Shown here in pieces: positions 11,814 through 22,779 of a DNA stretch of 64,000 nucleotides. The translations under genes and the position numbers were made by a program. The notes beneath the pieces are model-generated. The model was given only the letters and a program-made list of their open reading frames with translations. It was not told where the DNA came from and did not search any database. This DNA is from Cryptomeria japonica. Taxonomy: Eukaryota; Streptophyta; Pinopsida; Cupressales; Cupressaceae. Positions within the stretch are counted from its first letter, which is position 1; each line of letters starts with the position of its first letter. The stretch lies in assembly GCF_030272615.1 (NCBI RefSeq), contig NC_081406.1, positions 469,322,400 through 469,386,399 of the forward strand, in the 5' to 3' direction.

Positions 11814-12360
11814 GCCATCAGAAGTAACAAGAGATGAAATGTAACTCTGATTTCAATGACCCTGAACATATATGGAAAAATGCAGAATTCTTATCTCCTT
11901 CCTGGAGCCAATCAATTCGATCTTTTTGCTTCCAATAAAATTCCTCTCTAAGATCCCACTCTTCTAAAGCCCTGGAAGCCTGAGATTCTTCTTTCCTAAG
12001 AGATTCAGAAAAACTCAAGTCTCTAATCTTCCTTATAATGACTGCCAGATGTTCTTGAGCCCTCTTTTTCATAGTGTAAAGATTACCAAAGCAATTCTTG
12101 TTCCAATGCTTTAGCTTCCTTTTGACATATTGTAGTTTTTTAGAAAAGGAAAACATAGCAGTTCCATAAGATGGACCACCATCTCTCCACCAATGAGCCA
12201 TTAAGTCATGAAGAGAAGAGTCTCAGAGCCACATCAGTTGGAACTTAAAGGGAGGATTCTTGTGAAGAGAAATGCAACAAGCCAAGAACTTGATAGGCCA
12301 ATGGTTAGACCCCTCCAATCCAGAATTTTTGAAGAGAGAGAGAGAGAGATTACAACTCAT

Positions 12361-12985
12361 TCAAAAGCAGGAGACTAAAAATCTATCCAGGCATTCTGAA
12401 ATGGCATCTTCACCAACCCTCCTATTATTCCAAGTAAAGATCCCATTAGCTAGCTGAATATCAGAAAGATGTAAAAAGTCCATATTATCCCGAAGAAGCT
12501 CATAAGAAGGCCCTAGATGAGAATTCCCACCTATTTTCTCCTCCAAATGTAAGACTAAATTAAAGTCCCCTGCTAAAATCCAAGGCAAGAAAGGATGAAA
12601 ACTTTGAACATACCTTAAATGCTCCCAAAGTCTTATCTTTCCAGGGAAGTCAACAAGAGCATACACATCAGTTACCAAAATCACCTCACCCATATCCAAA
12701 CTGGAGGCAACCATAGAGAGTTTGGAGAGAGAAGAAATCCAACAAAGGGGTGATTTTCCATGGCTCCCAGCAAATGGCTAATCCCCCAGCATTCCCCATA
12801 GATCCAATACATTGACCTTGACCATGATACCAAATATTAGGGACACAACAGAGCATGGAATCCACTAAAAGCTTAGTCTCCTGAATACAAAGGATATCTG
12901 GAGAATGATCAATCACCAACTCATGAATAGCCCTTTGTCTGGGGATGCTATTTAGCCCCCTAACATTCCGTGGAAGAATAATCAT
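12361..12985 (-). pseudogene. LINE AP-like endonuclease domain
   Basis: The reading starts MIILPRNVRGLNS, followed by DILCIQETKL (endonuclease Glu motif) and, after a frame change near 12700, WILAGDFNLVL (Asp/Asn motif). These match the apurinic endonuclease that nicks the target in L1 elements. The usual SWNVRGL Trp is replaced by Arg. It forms the N-terminus of ORF2, followed downstream by a linker (11818-12201) and RT. Confidence 0.88.
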
Positions 12986-13059
12986 TGAGTAGAGTGAGGA
13001 AAGTGAGCATCCATGGCCTTCATAGCCCCAACCTCTACCAATAAATCCTCTGTAAGTTG

Positions 13060-13075
13060 ATTTTTCTTAGATAAC
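13060..13075. other. 16-bp target-site duplication, right copy
   Basis: ATTTTTCTTAGATAAC, identical to 8594-8609. Confidence 0.9.
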
Positions 13076-13079
13076 ATTT

Positions 13080-13172
13080 GTACTCTAATTTATGTTTTTA
13101 GATGTAAATCATTTCAAATTCTAAAATTAAAATAAATTATATTTTCTTTAATATAAATCATCAATCTTTTTT
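13080..13172 (-). repeat. Right arm of AT-rich foldback element
   Basis: Inverted partner of 8413-8510 (TACTCTAATTTATGTTTTTA ... CATCAATCTTTTTT). The LINE insertion point sits at the inner edge of this arm. Confidence 0.6.
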
Positions 13173-13339
13173 ATTAAGATTTTAAAAATATTTTTAAATC
13201 TAGATTTAAAAGAAACTTCTAATTTTTTTTTCATGCAAATCATTGCATATTCTAAAATAAGACAAAATTCTAATAAAATACAAATGTTTCTTATAAATCT
13301 AGATTAAGTTCTATTTTTTCTTTAATTTTACAAATAAAA

Positions 13340-14073
13340 AGATACTCAAAACATTTAAGGTTAGTTAATTTGTACTAGTGCCTACAAAATATAAGTTTAA
13401 CTTCAATTTAAAAAATGTTAATAATATATTCTATAAAAATAAGTATAATAAAAAATAGAAATATAAAATTACTATTTGACAATACTCATTTATTACTATT
13501 TATCTAATATATTTATTAATCAAATGTATACTTGTTTATCTTGAATTTTGATCCTATTTGTAAACCCTAATAAGATCCAACCACTAATCATAGATCTACA
13601 AATTAATTCAACAAAACTCAATGGAGAATCTATCAAACATGCAAATACTAATAAAATCAAACAAATTATACCTTTCATATGTCCAATAGGATTGTCTCCA
13701 TTGTTCTCCTAGCTTCCATACTCTTGTGTTTGATAATGTTTTCTCTCATATTTGTACCACACTTTGGAGAAAACACAAACTGAATTAACAGACAATGGAC
13801 ACTTGTCACATGCCTACAAATTTAGATATGATCCATGTGAACAAGTTAGAGGGCTAGGATTACAAAGGAAAAAGGTAAGTTAATTAATTAAATAAATAAA
13901 AATATTTATTTAATTAATAGAGGAAATAGATAGATAAATTAAATATTTATTTAAATTAGAAAGTAGCTTAGTGAATTAACTAAATAAATAAAAATATTTA
14001 TTTAATTAATAGAAGACATTAGGATAAAATAATTAATATTTATTTAATTAAAGGACAATTTTAGGTATCTACG
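13340..14073 (-). repeat. 3' LTR of Tat1 (left boundary approximate)
   Basis: Its right edge reads TTTTAGGTATCTACG directly before a reverse-complement PPT (14074-14087). This is the same junction as the better preserved Tat LTRs at 36249, 51772 and 60911 (...AGACGTCTACA). The terminal CA has decayed to CG. A U3-like block of ATTAATTAAATAAATA and TTTATTTAATTAA repeats (13876-14055) parallels the AATTAATTAATAATTTC block of the 51-kb and 60-kb LTRs. The left end is not resolved. Confidence 0.55.
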
Positions 14074-14087
14074 TTTTCCCCCTCTTT
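14074..14087 (-). other. Polypurine tract of Tat1
   Basis: Plus-strand TTTTCCCCCTCTTT, reverse complement AAAGAGGGGGAAAA, followed inward by GAGACAATG. The same motif flanks four other Tat LTRs in this window. Confidence 0.75.
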
Positions 14088-14346
14088 GAGACAATGTAGT
14101 CTATCACATTGTTTCAAACAATAACAATTAACTGATGCATACCCTAGGTTGTAAGGTGGTATGCCCACTCAAGAGATGAAGTGAAAAATTACAAAAACAT
14201 ATTGGACAAACACTTGACAAGAAGGGTTAGCTAGGTGAAAAGCAACAGAAAACATGGGTTAATTTGGTGAAAAATAGACCAAAATTAGGTCACTAGGGTT
14301 GCGTAAGAGTGTGATGGGATAGTGCAACCAATTAGGGTTTCAATAC

Positions 14347-14357
14347 ATATATATAGG
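14347..14357 (+). promoter_or_regulatory. Candidate TATA box of the antisense PMD gene in Tat1
   Basis: ATATATATAGG lies 260 bp inside the PPT, on the strand opposite to the element. TATA boxes sit in a comparable place in Tat5 (52057, about 270 bp from the PPT) and Tat2 (36657, about 390 bp, with extra tandem repeats between). A degraded first exon could start at 14447. This is inferred from position. Confidence 0.4.
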
Positions 14358-14519
14358 AGCTAGGAGGGTTATTTGTCCCCATTTACATCCACCACATTCA
14401 AAAATTTCAGCCTAGAGTAGAACAAACTGAAGCAGTGAAAGAAGTGATGAAATGATAGGAACTTAAGAAAGCAACCACCAATTTGAGTGATCGTGATGAC
14501 ATGAGAGACCTAAGGATGT

Positions 14520-16900
14520 AAGAAAGACAATATGCATCCAGTCCCATTGTTAGTTTTGTACATTTAATGTGTCATAAATAGGGCTAGATGATAGGTTTAG
14601 CAAAAATGTGTTTAGGCTAGTTAGGCATGTATGCCATTTACAAACATGTATTTGTCATGCAACTCTATATCTAGCATTTGGTTAGCATGTATCTTCTTGT
14701 TTGCATGCATCTGCTAAGTACAAGCAAGTATATGTTATGCTAACATGTATGTAAAATTTTGGAACATTTTTAGTGGCATCTTGGCACATGTAGTGTCACA
14801 AATTATAATTAATGCATTTATTGCCCTCTTGCATTGAGCTTGGTGCATTTATGAAAAAATCCATGATCAGTATTTTATCATTCTGATATCATGAATCCTA
14901 AAGATGAAGTAGCACTAGCCACCCTAGAGTTGAATTTGGGGTTAACTTGGTTGGATGATTGCACAACATGCAAAAATTTGCACAATGCACAAACATCCCG
15001 AGAATTTTTTGGTTCTGAATAAGCATATTCCACATCAAACCTTTGTCGGTGTATGTCCCTTGGCTTGTACACATCTGAAATAGTCGCTCCTACCTATGAA
15101 GAGCAACAAAAATCTCTCTTATTCCTTATTTTAAAAAAGAACTCAATCTTGGATCCCTTACTCTCATACTCTTAGTGAAGCTCTATCAAAATATACATTT
15201 GACATCATAACTACTTGGTCTTCTCAAGAGAGGGTTCTTCGCTATGCAATCCTCTTCTTCTCTCTTATCTATTTTATCTTGATTTTATTTCATTTATCAA
15301 ATTTATTGAAATGTATCTATCATCTAGGTGCATTTAGTTCATTCATAATTTTACCTCTTTTAATAGTGGTTTTTCTCAATTAAGTAGGGTTTGTTTATTT
15401 TACACTATCTATTTTATCTCTTGTAATAGGGGTTGTCCTTTATTAAGTGAGGTTTGTTTCAATTATACTATCTATTTGATGTTTTATCCAAATCTATTTA
15501 TCTAGATGTTTGTGGAGGTGGAAACACCAAGTCGGCGGTTTAACTAAGGCAAACCCTTATACAACCCCAAAAATTTGCCCCCATTCGATTGTGTAGGTGG
15601 AAAATAGATTCTAAAAGTGGATCTGAGTTTAGAACAAATTTTGGTGGTTCTATATTTTCCTTGCCATATAGACGACAACATGGCACACAAACGTCCCCAT
15701 GGCACACTAGTGTCTGAAACCAAGACTCATGCAGATTGATAGTAACACTTATCTTCTATTAGTTTTCATTCTTGACAATTAATACATTTGTATTTCATTA
15801 TTTTAGCATCTACTATCTTTCATTTGTATACCAATACAGTTTCATTCCTTTCATGATTCTTATGTCTTCCTAGCTCAATAAAGCGCTAGTTTAGTGAGGT
15901 AGAAAAGGTTGGTTTGTTCCTTGAGATTTTGTCATCTTGAGGGTAGTAAATCCCCTCCTCTACAAGGAATATTTGTTTAGATATGCATATTGTTAATGTT
16001 TTAGCAACACAAAAATCTGAAACAATATACACAAAGTTTATCCTAGGAAAACCCTCCACCCGAGGGTGAAAAACCCAGCCACACCAAAAGATAATTTTAT
16101 TGAATTCTCAAAATAAGTACATATCTTTCTTACTTAGAAGGAAATAATTTTAACAATGCTTGATAATTCTCAGATAGAAATCAACTATCAGAAAATATGC
16201 ATACAAATAATGTAGAAGAAGATGCAATAGAACAAATCTGAGCACTCCAATGTTCATAGTTGAACATAGATGATCAACTTAGAAAATAATAGCAGATACA
16301 AAGTCATAGAAAAAGAATCTTCAAAGAATGTTGATCATCTCCTAAATAGACCATGACACATGAATAAATAACCTGCTTTAATAACTGATAGACTCCTCAA
16401 TATGAGACAATAAGGACGGTGTCAATTACACACCAACATACACCAAGAGTTGTTGAAGTCCAGCGAGAGAAAGAAAATGTATTGCCAGCTAATACAAAGT
16501 CGGTGACATCATTTAAAAACTTTGATACATGAAATAAGATCATTGACAGATGTAATATGAAACCGAAACATTTCCATCTATAGAATAAGCAAACTGAATA
16601 TAAATAAGAGCCCGAGAATACCATAAATATGGTCGTTATGATATCTGTCGAAGTTACCATCTTTAACACATATATGCTTGATATATCACATCTATTTAAT
16701 GTTTATGTGTATTTGCTAGGCAAAGCTGCATATTTGATAGAAATAACACAGTTGATTGGATATACTACATGATTCATAGAATTGATAGTTGGCAAGAAGA
16801 TTAGGGTTTTGCTGATAGGATGATTGATATGATTGCGGGATGATTTAGCATCATTTGTTTCATGAGAGATATTTTCATGTATACGACAAATGAATTCATC
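14520..16900. other. Tat1 3' region: probable PMD intron with inserted fragments
   Basis: No gene is supported. At 15500-15660 a GAGGTGGAAAC...TTAACTAAGGCAAACCC stretch is homologous, in inverted orientation, to 28290-28400, so it is a piece of Tat-type LTR or leader. Around 16045-16080 lies GAAAACCCTCCACCCGAGGG, a phrase typical of LTR sequence. The rest is AT-rich without recognisable coding. Confidence 0.4.
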
Positions 16901-18790
16901 ACTGACTGAGGTAAATCACAAGGTCTTGGGTTCAATTGGTCTATGGAATGCGAGGTCTGTATTCCCAAGACTAGGGAGAACCTATGGATGTTGTTCGTGC
17001 TCGCTGAGATGTGGCATAATGAGCATAACTCTTTCCATATTTTGACTAGGGAGATGTTAGTTGCATTAGAGGACATCTGGAGGATTTTGAGGATACCTAT
17101 TTCAAGGGAGTATTGGTATATGATTAGCATGGGGATGTGGATGCTCTATATTGGGTACTCAATGATAAGGACTTATCAATCAACCTAGATGGGATAGTTA
17201 GTTGGAGGGGGTGTTGGCATCATGCCTTCCACTTTCATCGGTTCTAGTAGGATTTATTGGGGGCTACATTTTCCTCGACAAGAAATCACACATGTTTGAT
17301 ATTAGATGGGGTTGCATATAGGAGTGGATGATTATGGATGTGACTTGCTTTGCCTAAGGTCCATGTCTATTAGCACATTTGTACAATGATATCCATCAGT
17401 TTTTTTATATTGGTGGTGCAAGTCTATTGTCAAGTGTTACACTACTCCATGTATGAGCATATGAGTACATAGCCATTCTGAGGCTAGTGTGCATGAGGTT
17501 CCATAGGGAAAGACAACCCTATGTACACATGTATAACATAATCACTTTTCAACTTAAGTTGGCCAAGATGGAGTCCTGGAGACATGCTATCAATGGCATC
17601 GACATAGTTTTTTGGAGGCCATATCTAGATTGTGAGGACTAGGATAATGGTGACATTGAGCTCCCATTTTTTTTAATCAAAGTAGATTCCTCATTGGATG
17701 GATATAGTATATTATTAAGAGAAATATAATAGATCAGGTGTCTCAATATTTTGCTCAGACAATGCAAGAGATTAGTAGGGCCCTACCCTTTCTTATGATT
17801 TAGCACTTGCAAATTTTTAGTCACTCCATCTAGTAGATTGGGATCTAAGAAGGGATATAGCTAATGTAGGAATGAGTCTTGAGTTTGAGGCTTATTTTTT
17901 TACATATTCAGTCAAATGGTCGATAAGGCTCAGGGAGTTGCATGCTTGCACATGGGAGGAGAATGATGAACTAGTGGCAAAGAGGCAACAAAGGAGGAGG
18001 AGAGAGTAGATTGTAGAGGCTAGGGGACAGGTTTTGTCGAGACCACCATGGGGATGAGGAAGGGTTCCCTAGGTTAGAGAAAGGGGTATGCACATCTGAG
18101 ATCAATTGGGTCCATGGGTACAAGGTCAGGATTGGGCATAGATACAATGGTAGCCCAAGGATAGGGACAAGCACAACATTAGGCTATGCTCCAGGGTTAG
18201 GTAGGCGGAGATAGATAGGACAAGCCTATGACAAAAGCATAGGGATATGGAGGTGAGGGGAAAGCAGATGTAGAAGTGGTAACTCTAAAGGCTTAGATTT
18301 GAGCTAGAGATGACCAGATAGGGATCTTATGGAGAGAGATATCATCTCTAAGACAACAACTATAGGAGGTTATGGATAAGAGAGATATCATGATCTAGTT
18401 GTATAGGATGCCAAAGAAAATTATTCAACATTCTATGCCCACTCAGTAGGGAGATGAAGAAAGAAGCATGACATTTGTCTTTTATTCTAGGTAGGATACT
18501 CAATACTGGTGATAGTTATATGTTTTAGTGGAACCTATGATAAAGAGGGAAAGTAGGAATCACTAGAGCTCCTTTAGGAGGCTAATGAGAAGGGATCAGG
18601 TGAATAGAAGAGGAGTCATGGGATCACCCCCTCTACCAGAGAGAGTGATAGGAGCAATAAGAGGAGCAAGATCAACAGGAGGGGATCCACCTCCACTACC
18701 AGGGATTGGAGGAGTACAACCATTTAGAGTTCAATAGGCTTCAAGACCTACTGTTTTGGAGGGAGGGAGATCACCATAGATTGTTTAGGC
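16900..18790 (+). pseudogene. Degenerate PMD gene, antisense inside Tat1
   Basis: Recognisable plant-mobile-domain blocks survive among stops and frame changes. They are AEMWHNEHNSFHILTREM...LEDIWRILRIPIS (17005-17110), and a block KMESWRHAINGIDIVFWRPY (17565-17625) matching KLEHWRRVLDDIDMVVWRPY of the copy at 36738-39801. The distal part (18000-18780) keeps a Gly/Arg-rich and coiled-coil-like composition. PMD proteins are plant nuclear proteins of the MAIN/MAIL type and are often carried by Ty3/gypsy elements. It runs opposite to the Tat1 pol frames at 22.8-27.8 kb. This is the oldest of the three PMD copies. Confidence 0.75.
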
Positions 18791-18799
18791 CCTTCTATA

Positions 18800-19430
18800 T
18801 TATTTTGAATCAATTTTATAAACACCCATGGGATATGACTTTGGGGATCCTAGTAGCCATTATGAGATTTTGACATCATTTTACTCACACTTGATTATAT
18901 ATATAAGATGACATCATTCCTAGTGGTGACTATATACATATGTTTACATTCCTATGTGATGATTATGGATGTACTTATGTTCTATATGATTTTTTTATGA
19001 TGCATATGATCTTATAGTGCATGATTATATTTTCTATGTGTTTTTCTACATGATTTGTATATTGTATGATTCCTACATGTCTACATGTGTTGTCATGATA
19101 TACCTATAATGTATGATGATCTAAATGGATATGTGCATTGGTCTATGACTGTTTTTATGATTACAATATATATTCTATATGATGACTATGATTTTGTGAT
19201 ATGATGTATGGATTCATTAATGATCTACATGATGTTTGCATATGATTTATGGTTTATATATGCATTTTGTATGACTTTATGATGGTTGTCCTATGATGTA
19301 TGATGTTATGGGATGGATATGAGATACATGATGGATGATTATGAGCTAACCTTTGTGGGTTAAAGATGAGAAAATATATGATAAGATTATATGATATGTA
19401 GTCCTAATGTGTGATGGTGTGGGATGGTGT
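18800..19430 (+). repeat. ATGATGTATGAT-type low-complexity tract
   Basis: After the PMD gene the sequence becomes a degenerate run of ATGAT, TATGAT and ACATGAT words. Similar tracts follow the PMD copies at 39880-40280 and, shorter, at 54440-54560. It is a shared non-coding tail of the antisense gene region. Confidence 0.5.
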
Positions 19431-19435
19431 CTAAT

Positions 19436-20327
19436 TGACGTAGTCAAGGCAGAGAGATCCAATGAAGGACAACCCAACCTTGAAGCTTAACACATAAATC
19501 ATGCAAAACATACCAGTAACCGGTAACAAGATGCCAAAAATAATAGAAAAAACAACTAGTAACATAACAAAACACATAATCGATGAACAATATGAATAAA
19601 TCATATAACAATTTGAATAATTACACATGCCACATGTTGGATTGCAATCCAGAATACAAATAATGCTTACAACACAATTCCAATATCCGCAGATCATCCT
19701 CATATCAAATTGTATTCTGGGAACCATCTACCAGTTCTACCCTAATCCGGACCTCAGCCTTCCGACCTTAATCCTATCGGATCATGATCTCACTGGAACT
19801 ACATCTTCCCTCGATCTCTAAATTCTGCCTTCTATCTTCTGACTTCTATATGCCCAAATGATTCACAAACCTCCATATATATACTGCCCACAAATAATTA
19901 CAACTTAATCAAGTTGACCCAAAGACCAACCGATTCATGAAATGTGCAACGATAACATGTTAGCTCAAAATAAACATAAAACATATAATGATGTGTGGAC
20001 CTTCGAGAATATCGGCCAAGGCCCTAAAGCAACATCTCCAATGATCTGCAAGTCACAAAAATCAACCGCAACCCAAAATCATCTTTGCTCAACACACTAC
20101 CAGACTAACCAATAAGGACATATCAATTGAGCCAATATCAGAATCCACATCTCACCGGAAATAAAGCCAAATGTTATAAAACTCAAACATGAAAAGGATT
20201 ATGAATGCAAGGGAATAAACCCAAAACCACAATGCTAAACACTCAAACCAGAAGAAATACCATGATCTTAAGCAACTCTAGTGAAAATTGCTCAACCGGT
20301 AAGAACTAGACTGGTGCTCCTGCATTA
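19436..20327 (-). repeat. 3' LTR of miniature element
   Basis: TGACGTAGTC...CTCCTGCATTA. It pairs along its full length with 20688-21579, with scattered substitutions and equal length. A minus-strand TATATATA motif lies near 19875-19884, matched at 21127-21136 in the other LTR. Confidence 0.88.
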
Positions 20328-20673
20328 GACTCTCAATGTAAATTGAAAACTGAGTCCCATCACTTGATCAGGTTTAGCGATCAGTCAGTAGGTACTTGCA
20401 ACTACCTCAGGGGTTCAATGATCTAACTACAGTTTCTGGTTGCCTCTCCACGGTGATCTATCAGTCCAAACTGCGGCTTGCCTTAATCGGCAATCTGTTC
20501 AAGTCTCCACCTACTAACTGCCTCAATCTCAAGCTCTAGGATCAGAAATCTACCTACAAACCTTTCTTTGCCACATGTTCGACAATCTGAACAAGTTCAC
20601 AAGTTGCCTCAATCTTCTCTCCAACCAACCAGTGCACAAACGACACTCTATCCAACAATAAGTTCACAAACCA

Positions 20674-20685
20674 GCTCTGATACCA
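20674..20685 (-). other. Primer-binding site for initiator Met tRNA
   Basis: GCTCTGATACCA on the plus strand is the complement of TGGTATCAGAGC, the standard PBS for initiator methionine tRNA in plant LTR elements. It is two bases from the LTR edge. Confidence 0.9.
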
Positions 20686-20687
20686 TT

Positions 20688-21579
20688 TGATGCAGTCAAG
20701 ACAAGGAGATCCAATGAAGGACAAACCAACCTTGCAGCTTAACACATAAATCATGCAAAACATATCGGTAACTGGTAATAGGATGCTAGAAACAACAGAA
20801 AGAACAACCGGTAACATAACATAACACATAACCAGTGAACAATATGAATAAATCTTATAACAGTTTGAATAATTACACATGCCACATGTTGGATTGCAGT
20901 CTAGGATACAAAAAATTCTTGCAAAATAATTACAAGATCCATAGATCATCCTCATATCAAATAATCTTCTAGGAACAGTCTATCAGATCTACCCTAATCC
21001 GGATCTCATCCTTCTGGCCTCAGTCCTAGCAGATCAGGATCTCGCCAGATCTACATCTTCACTCAATCTCTAAACTCTTCCTTCTATATTTTGACTTTTA
21101 TATGTCCAATTGATTCACAAACCTCCATATATATATCGCCCATAAATAATTACAACTTAATCAAGTCAGACCAAAGACCAACCGGTTCATGAAACGTGCA
21201 ACGGTAACATATCGACTCAGAACAAAAACAAAACATAAGATGATGCACGGACCTCCGGGAATACTGGCCAAGGCCCTAAAGAAACATCTCCAATGATCTG
21301 CAAGTCATAGAAATCAATTGCAACCTAAAATCATCTTCGCTCAACACACTGCCAGACTAATTGGTAAGGATGTATCAATTGGGCTAATACCGAAATCCAC
21401 ATCTCACTAGAAACAAATCCAAATGCTATGAAACTCGAACATGGAAAGGATCATGAACACAAGGGAATAAACCCAAAACCATAATGTTAAACACTCAAAC
21501 TAGAAGAAATGCCACGATCTTAAGGAACTCTACTAAAAAATGCTCAACTGGTATGAACTAGACTAGTGCTCCTGCATCA
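20688..21579 (-). repeat. 5' LTR of miniature element
   Basis: TGATGCAGTC...CTCCTGCATCA, 892 bp, followed by the CTAAT target duplication. Confidence 0.88.
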
Positions 21580-21584
21580 CTAAT

Positions 21585-22779
21585 GCAATGTAGACCCATA
21601 GTATTTTTGGTGTGTCAACATACTCAGTCAAATTGATGCAAGACTACCAGGAAGAGGGAGGGATATGATCAATTGGCCATGGAAGAAAGGAGCGAAGATG
21701 GATTTATGGGAAAAAGGGGATTGGTGAGCTCTTTTGCAAATTTTTAATTGCTTTATCATCTTTGAGCTTATTAGGAAAGCGGTTGCAACTATCTAGATAT
21801 GAGTTAGACCCGAAAAATCCACATACCATTTTCATGAAGAGAAGACACTCATAGACAAGGAATACTCTTGTTCACACGTGAATCATAGGTACTCGATGAC
21901 CATAGACAATCATGTCCTAGGACAAGCCATAGTGTTACTAAAGAATAATCCACAAGTAGTGATCATGCCCCACCCCGACCACTCTCTAGTCCATAGAAGC
22001 TTTGATTAGCATAAGAATCATGTTGTGAAAGATCAAATCAAATGAAAATTTAAAACCTAAACCAATAGCGAATGAAATCCTTATGCCATATATGTTTCCT
22101 CCCACAATATGATATTGTCAGATTTCTATAGCGTCTTAATGAAGATCATATAGTATATATGTAAACAAGATTTTTTATGATCTTGGTCAAAAATATTGAT
22201 TTGGTGAAAGCACAATGCTACATAGGTTCATTTAAAATATATCAATCCACAAAACAAATACATTATGTGGAGAAAAGTGAAAAAAATTTTGAGGATTGGA
22301 AATGCAAGTGAAATTTTATTGTGGATTGTGAGTGAGAGAAAAGAAAAATTTCTCACAACATGTGACCTACCAAGGATCCAGTTCCATCACTAAGTTGATG
22401 ATATGTCCCCAATTAGGGATAGAACTTGATTATTATGGGTGAAGCAAGGGTGACAAAATGTTTATTTTGGACAGATAGACAAGACTCAAAAAGGGATAGT
22501 AGAACAATAACGAGCCATGATGGGTAGGGAATTTATTATGGTACGAAGAATTAGTGTATGTAAGGTGGCATGGCGGTATAAAATCCTAAAGGAGAGAGGA
22601 GAAAAGTCCCTACACATGGCATTGTTTGCTCCTTTTTCACCATGGTACTTTCCCAAGGTGCCACCAAAATGGTTTTCACCATTGGACGAATTTATTTTTT
22701 AATTTTTTTGTTCTTTTTATTAAATTTTTTTATATTTTTTATAGTTAAGGGATTCTCTAAAGGGCAAGGTATAGAACTT
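21585..22779 (-). other. Tat1 post-pol region
   Basis: No supported gene. At 22630-22680 the sequence CACCATGGTACTTTCCCAAG and GGTTTTCACCATTGG, then a T-rich run (22688-22745), matches the post-pol segments at 41148-41225, 56560-56660 and 62830-62930. It is therefore 3' untranslated element sequence. Confidence 0.55.

Larger units (their letters stand above)
8610..13059 (-). mobile_element. L1-type LINE (non-LTR retrotransposon), ORF2 only
   Basis: A 4.45-kb minus-strand insertion flanked by a perfect 16-bp duplication. In sense order it reads endonuclease (12361-12985), RT (10186-11813), zinc-binding RT-associated domain (9189-9884) and RNase H (8686-8952). This is the order of plant L1 elements with a C-terminal RNase H. 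The 5' end falls only about 75 bp upstream of the ORF2 start, so ORF1 is absent: the copy is 5' truncated or begins at ORF2. The 3' end has an AATAAAA motif near 8625-8631 but no long A-tail. Several stops and frame changes make it inactive. Confidence 0.92.
19436..21579 (-). mobile_element. Miniature non-autonomous LTR element (TRIM/LARD-like), 2,144 bp
   Basis: Two direct LTRs of exactly 892 bp (19436-20327 and 20688-21579) enclose a 360-bp interior with no coding capacity. A minus-strand primer site TGGTATCAGAGC (complement at 20674-20685) sits two bases inside the right LTR, so the element points left. Target duplications CTAAT at 19431-19435 and 21580-21584 are perfect. Ends are TG...TA (left LTR) and TG...CA (right LTR). 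The interior is shorter than most LARDs and the LTRs longer than classic TRIMs. It sits inside the 3' region of Tat1, so it is younger than Tat1. Confidence 0.9.

Noticed and set aside
19431-19727. Cys-rich membrane-like minus-strand ORF, repeated at 20554-20955
   Set aside because: Both lie in the two LTRs of the miniature element. The repetition is LTR duplication and not gene duplication.
20674-20685. Possible tRNA gene
   Set aside because: Only the 12-nt complement of the initiator tRNA 3' end is present; it is a primer-binding site.
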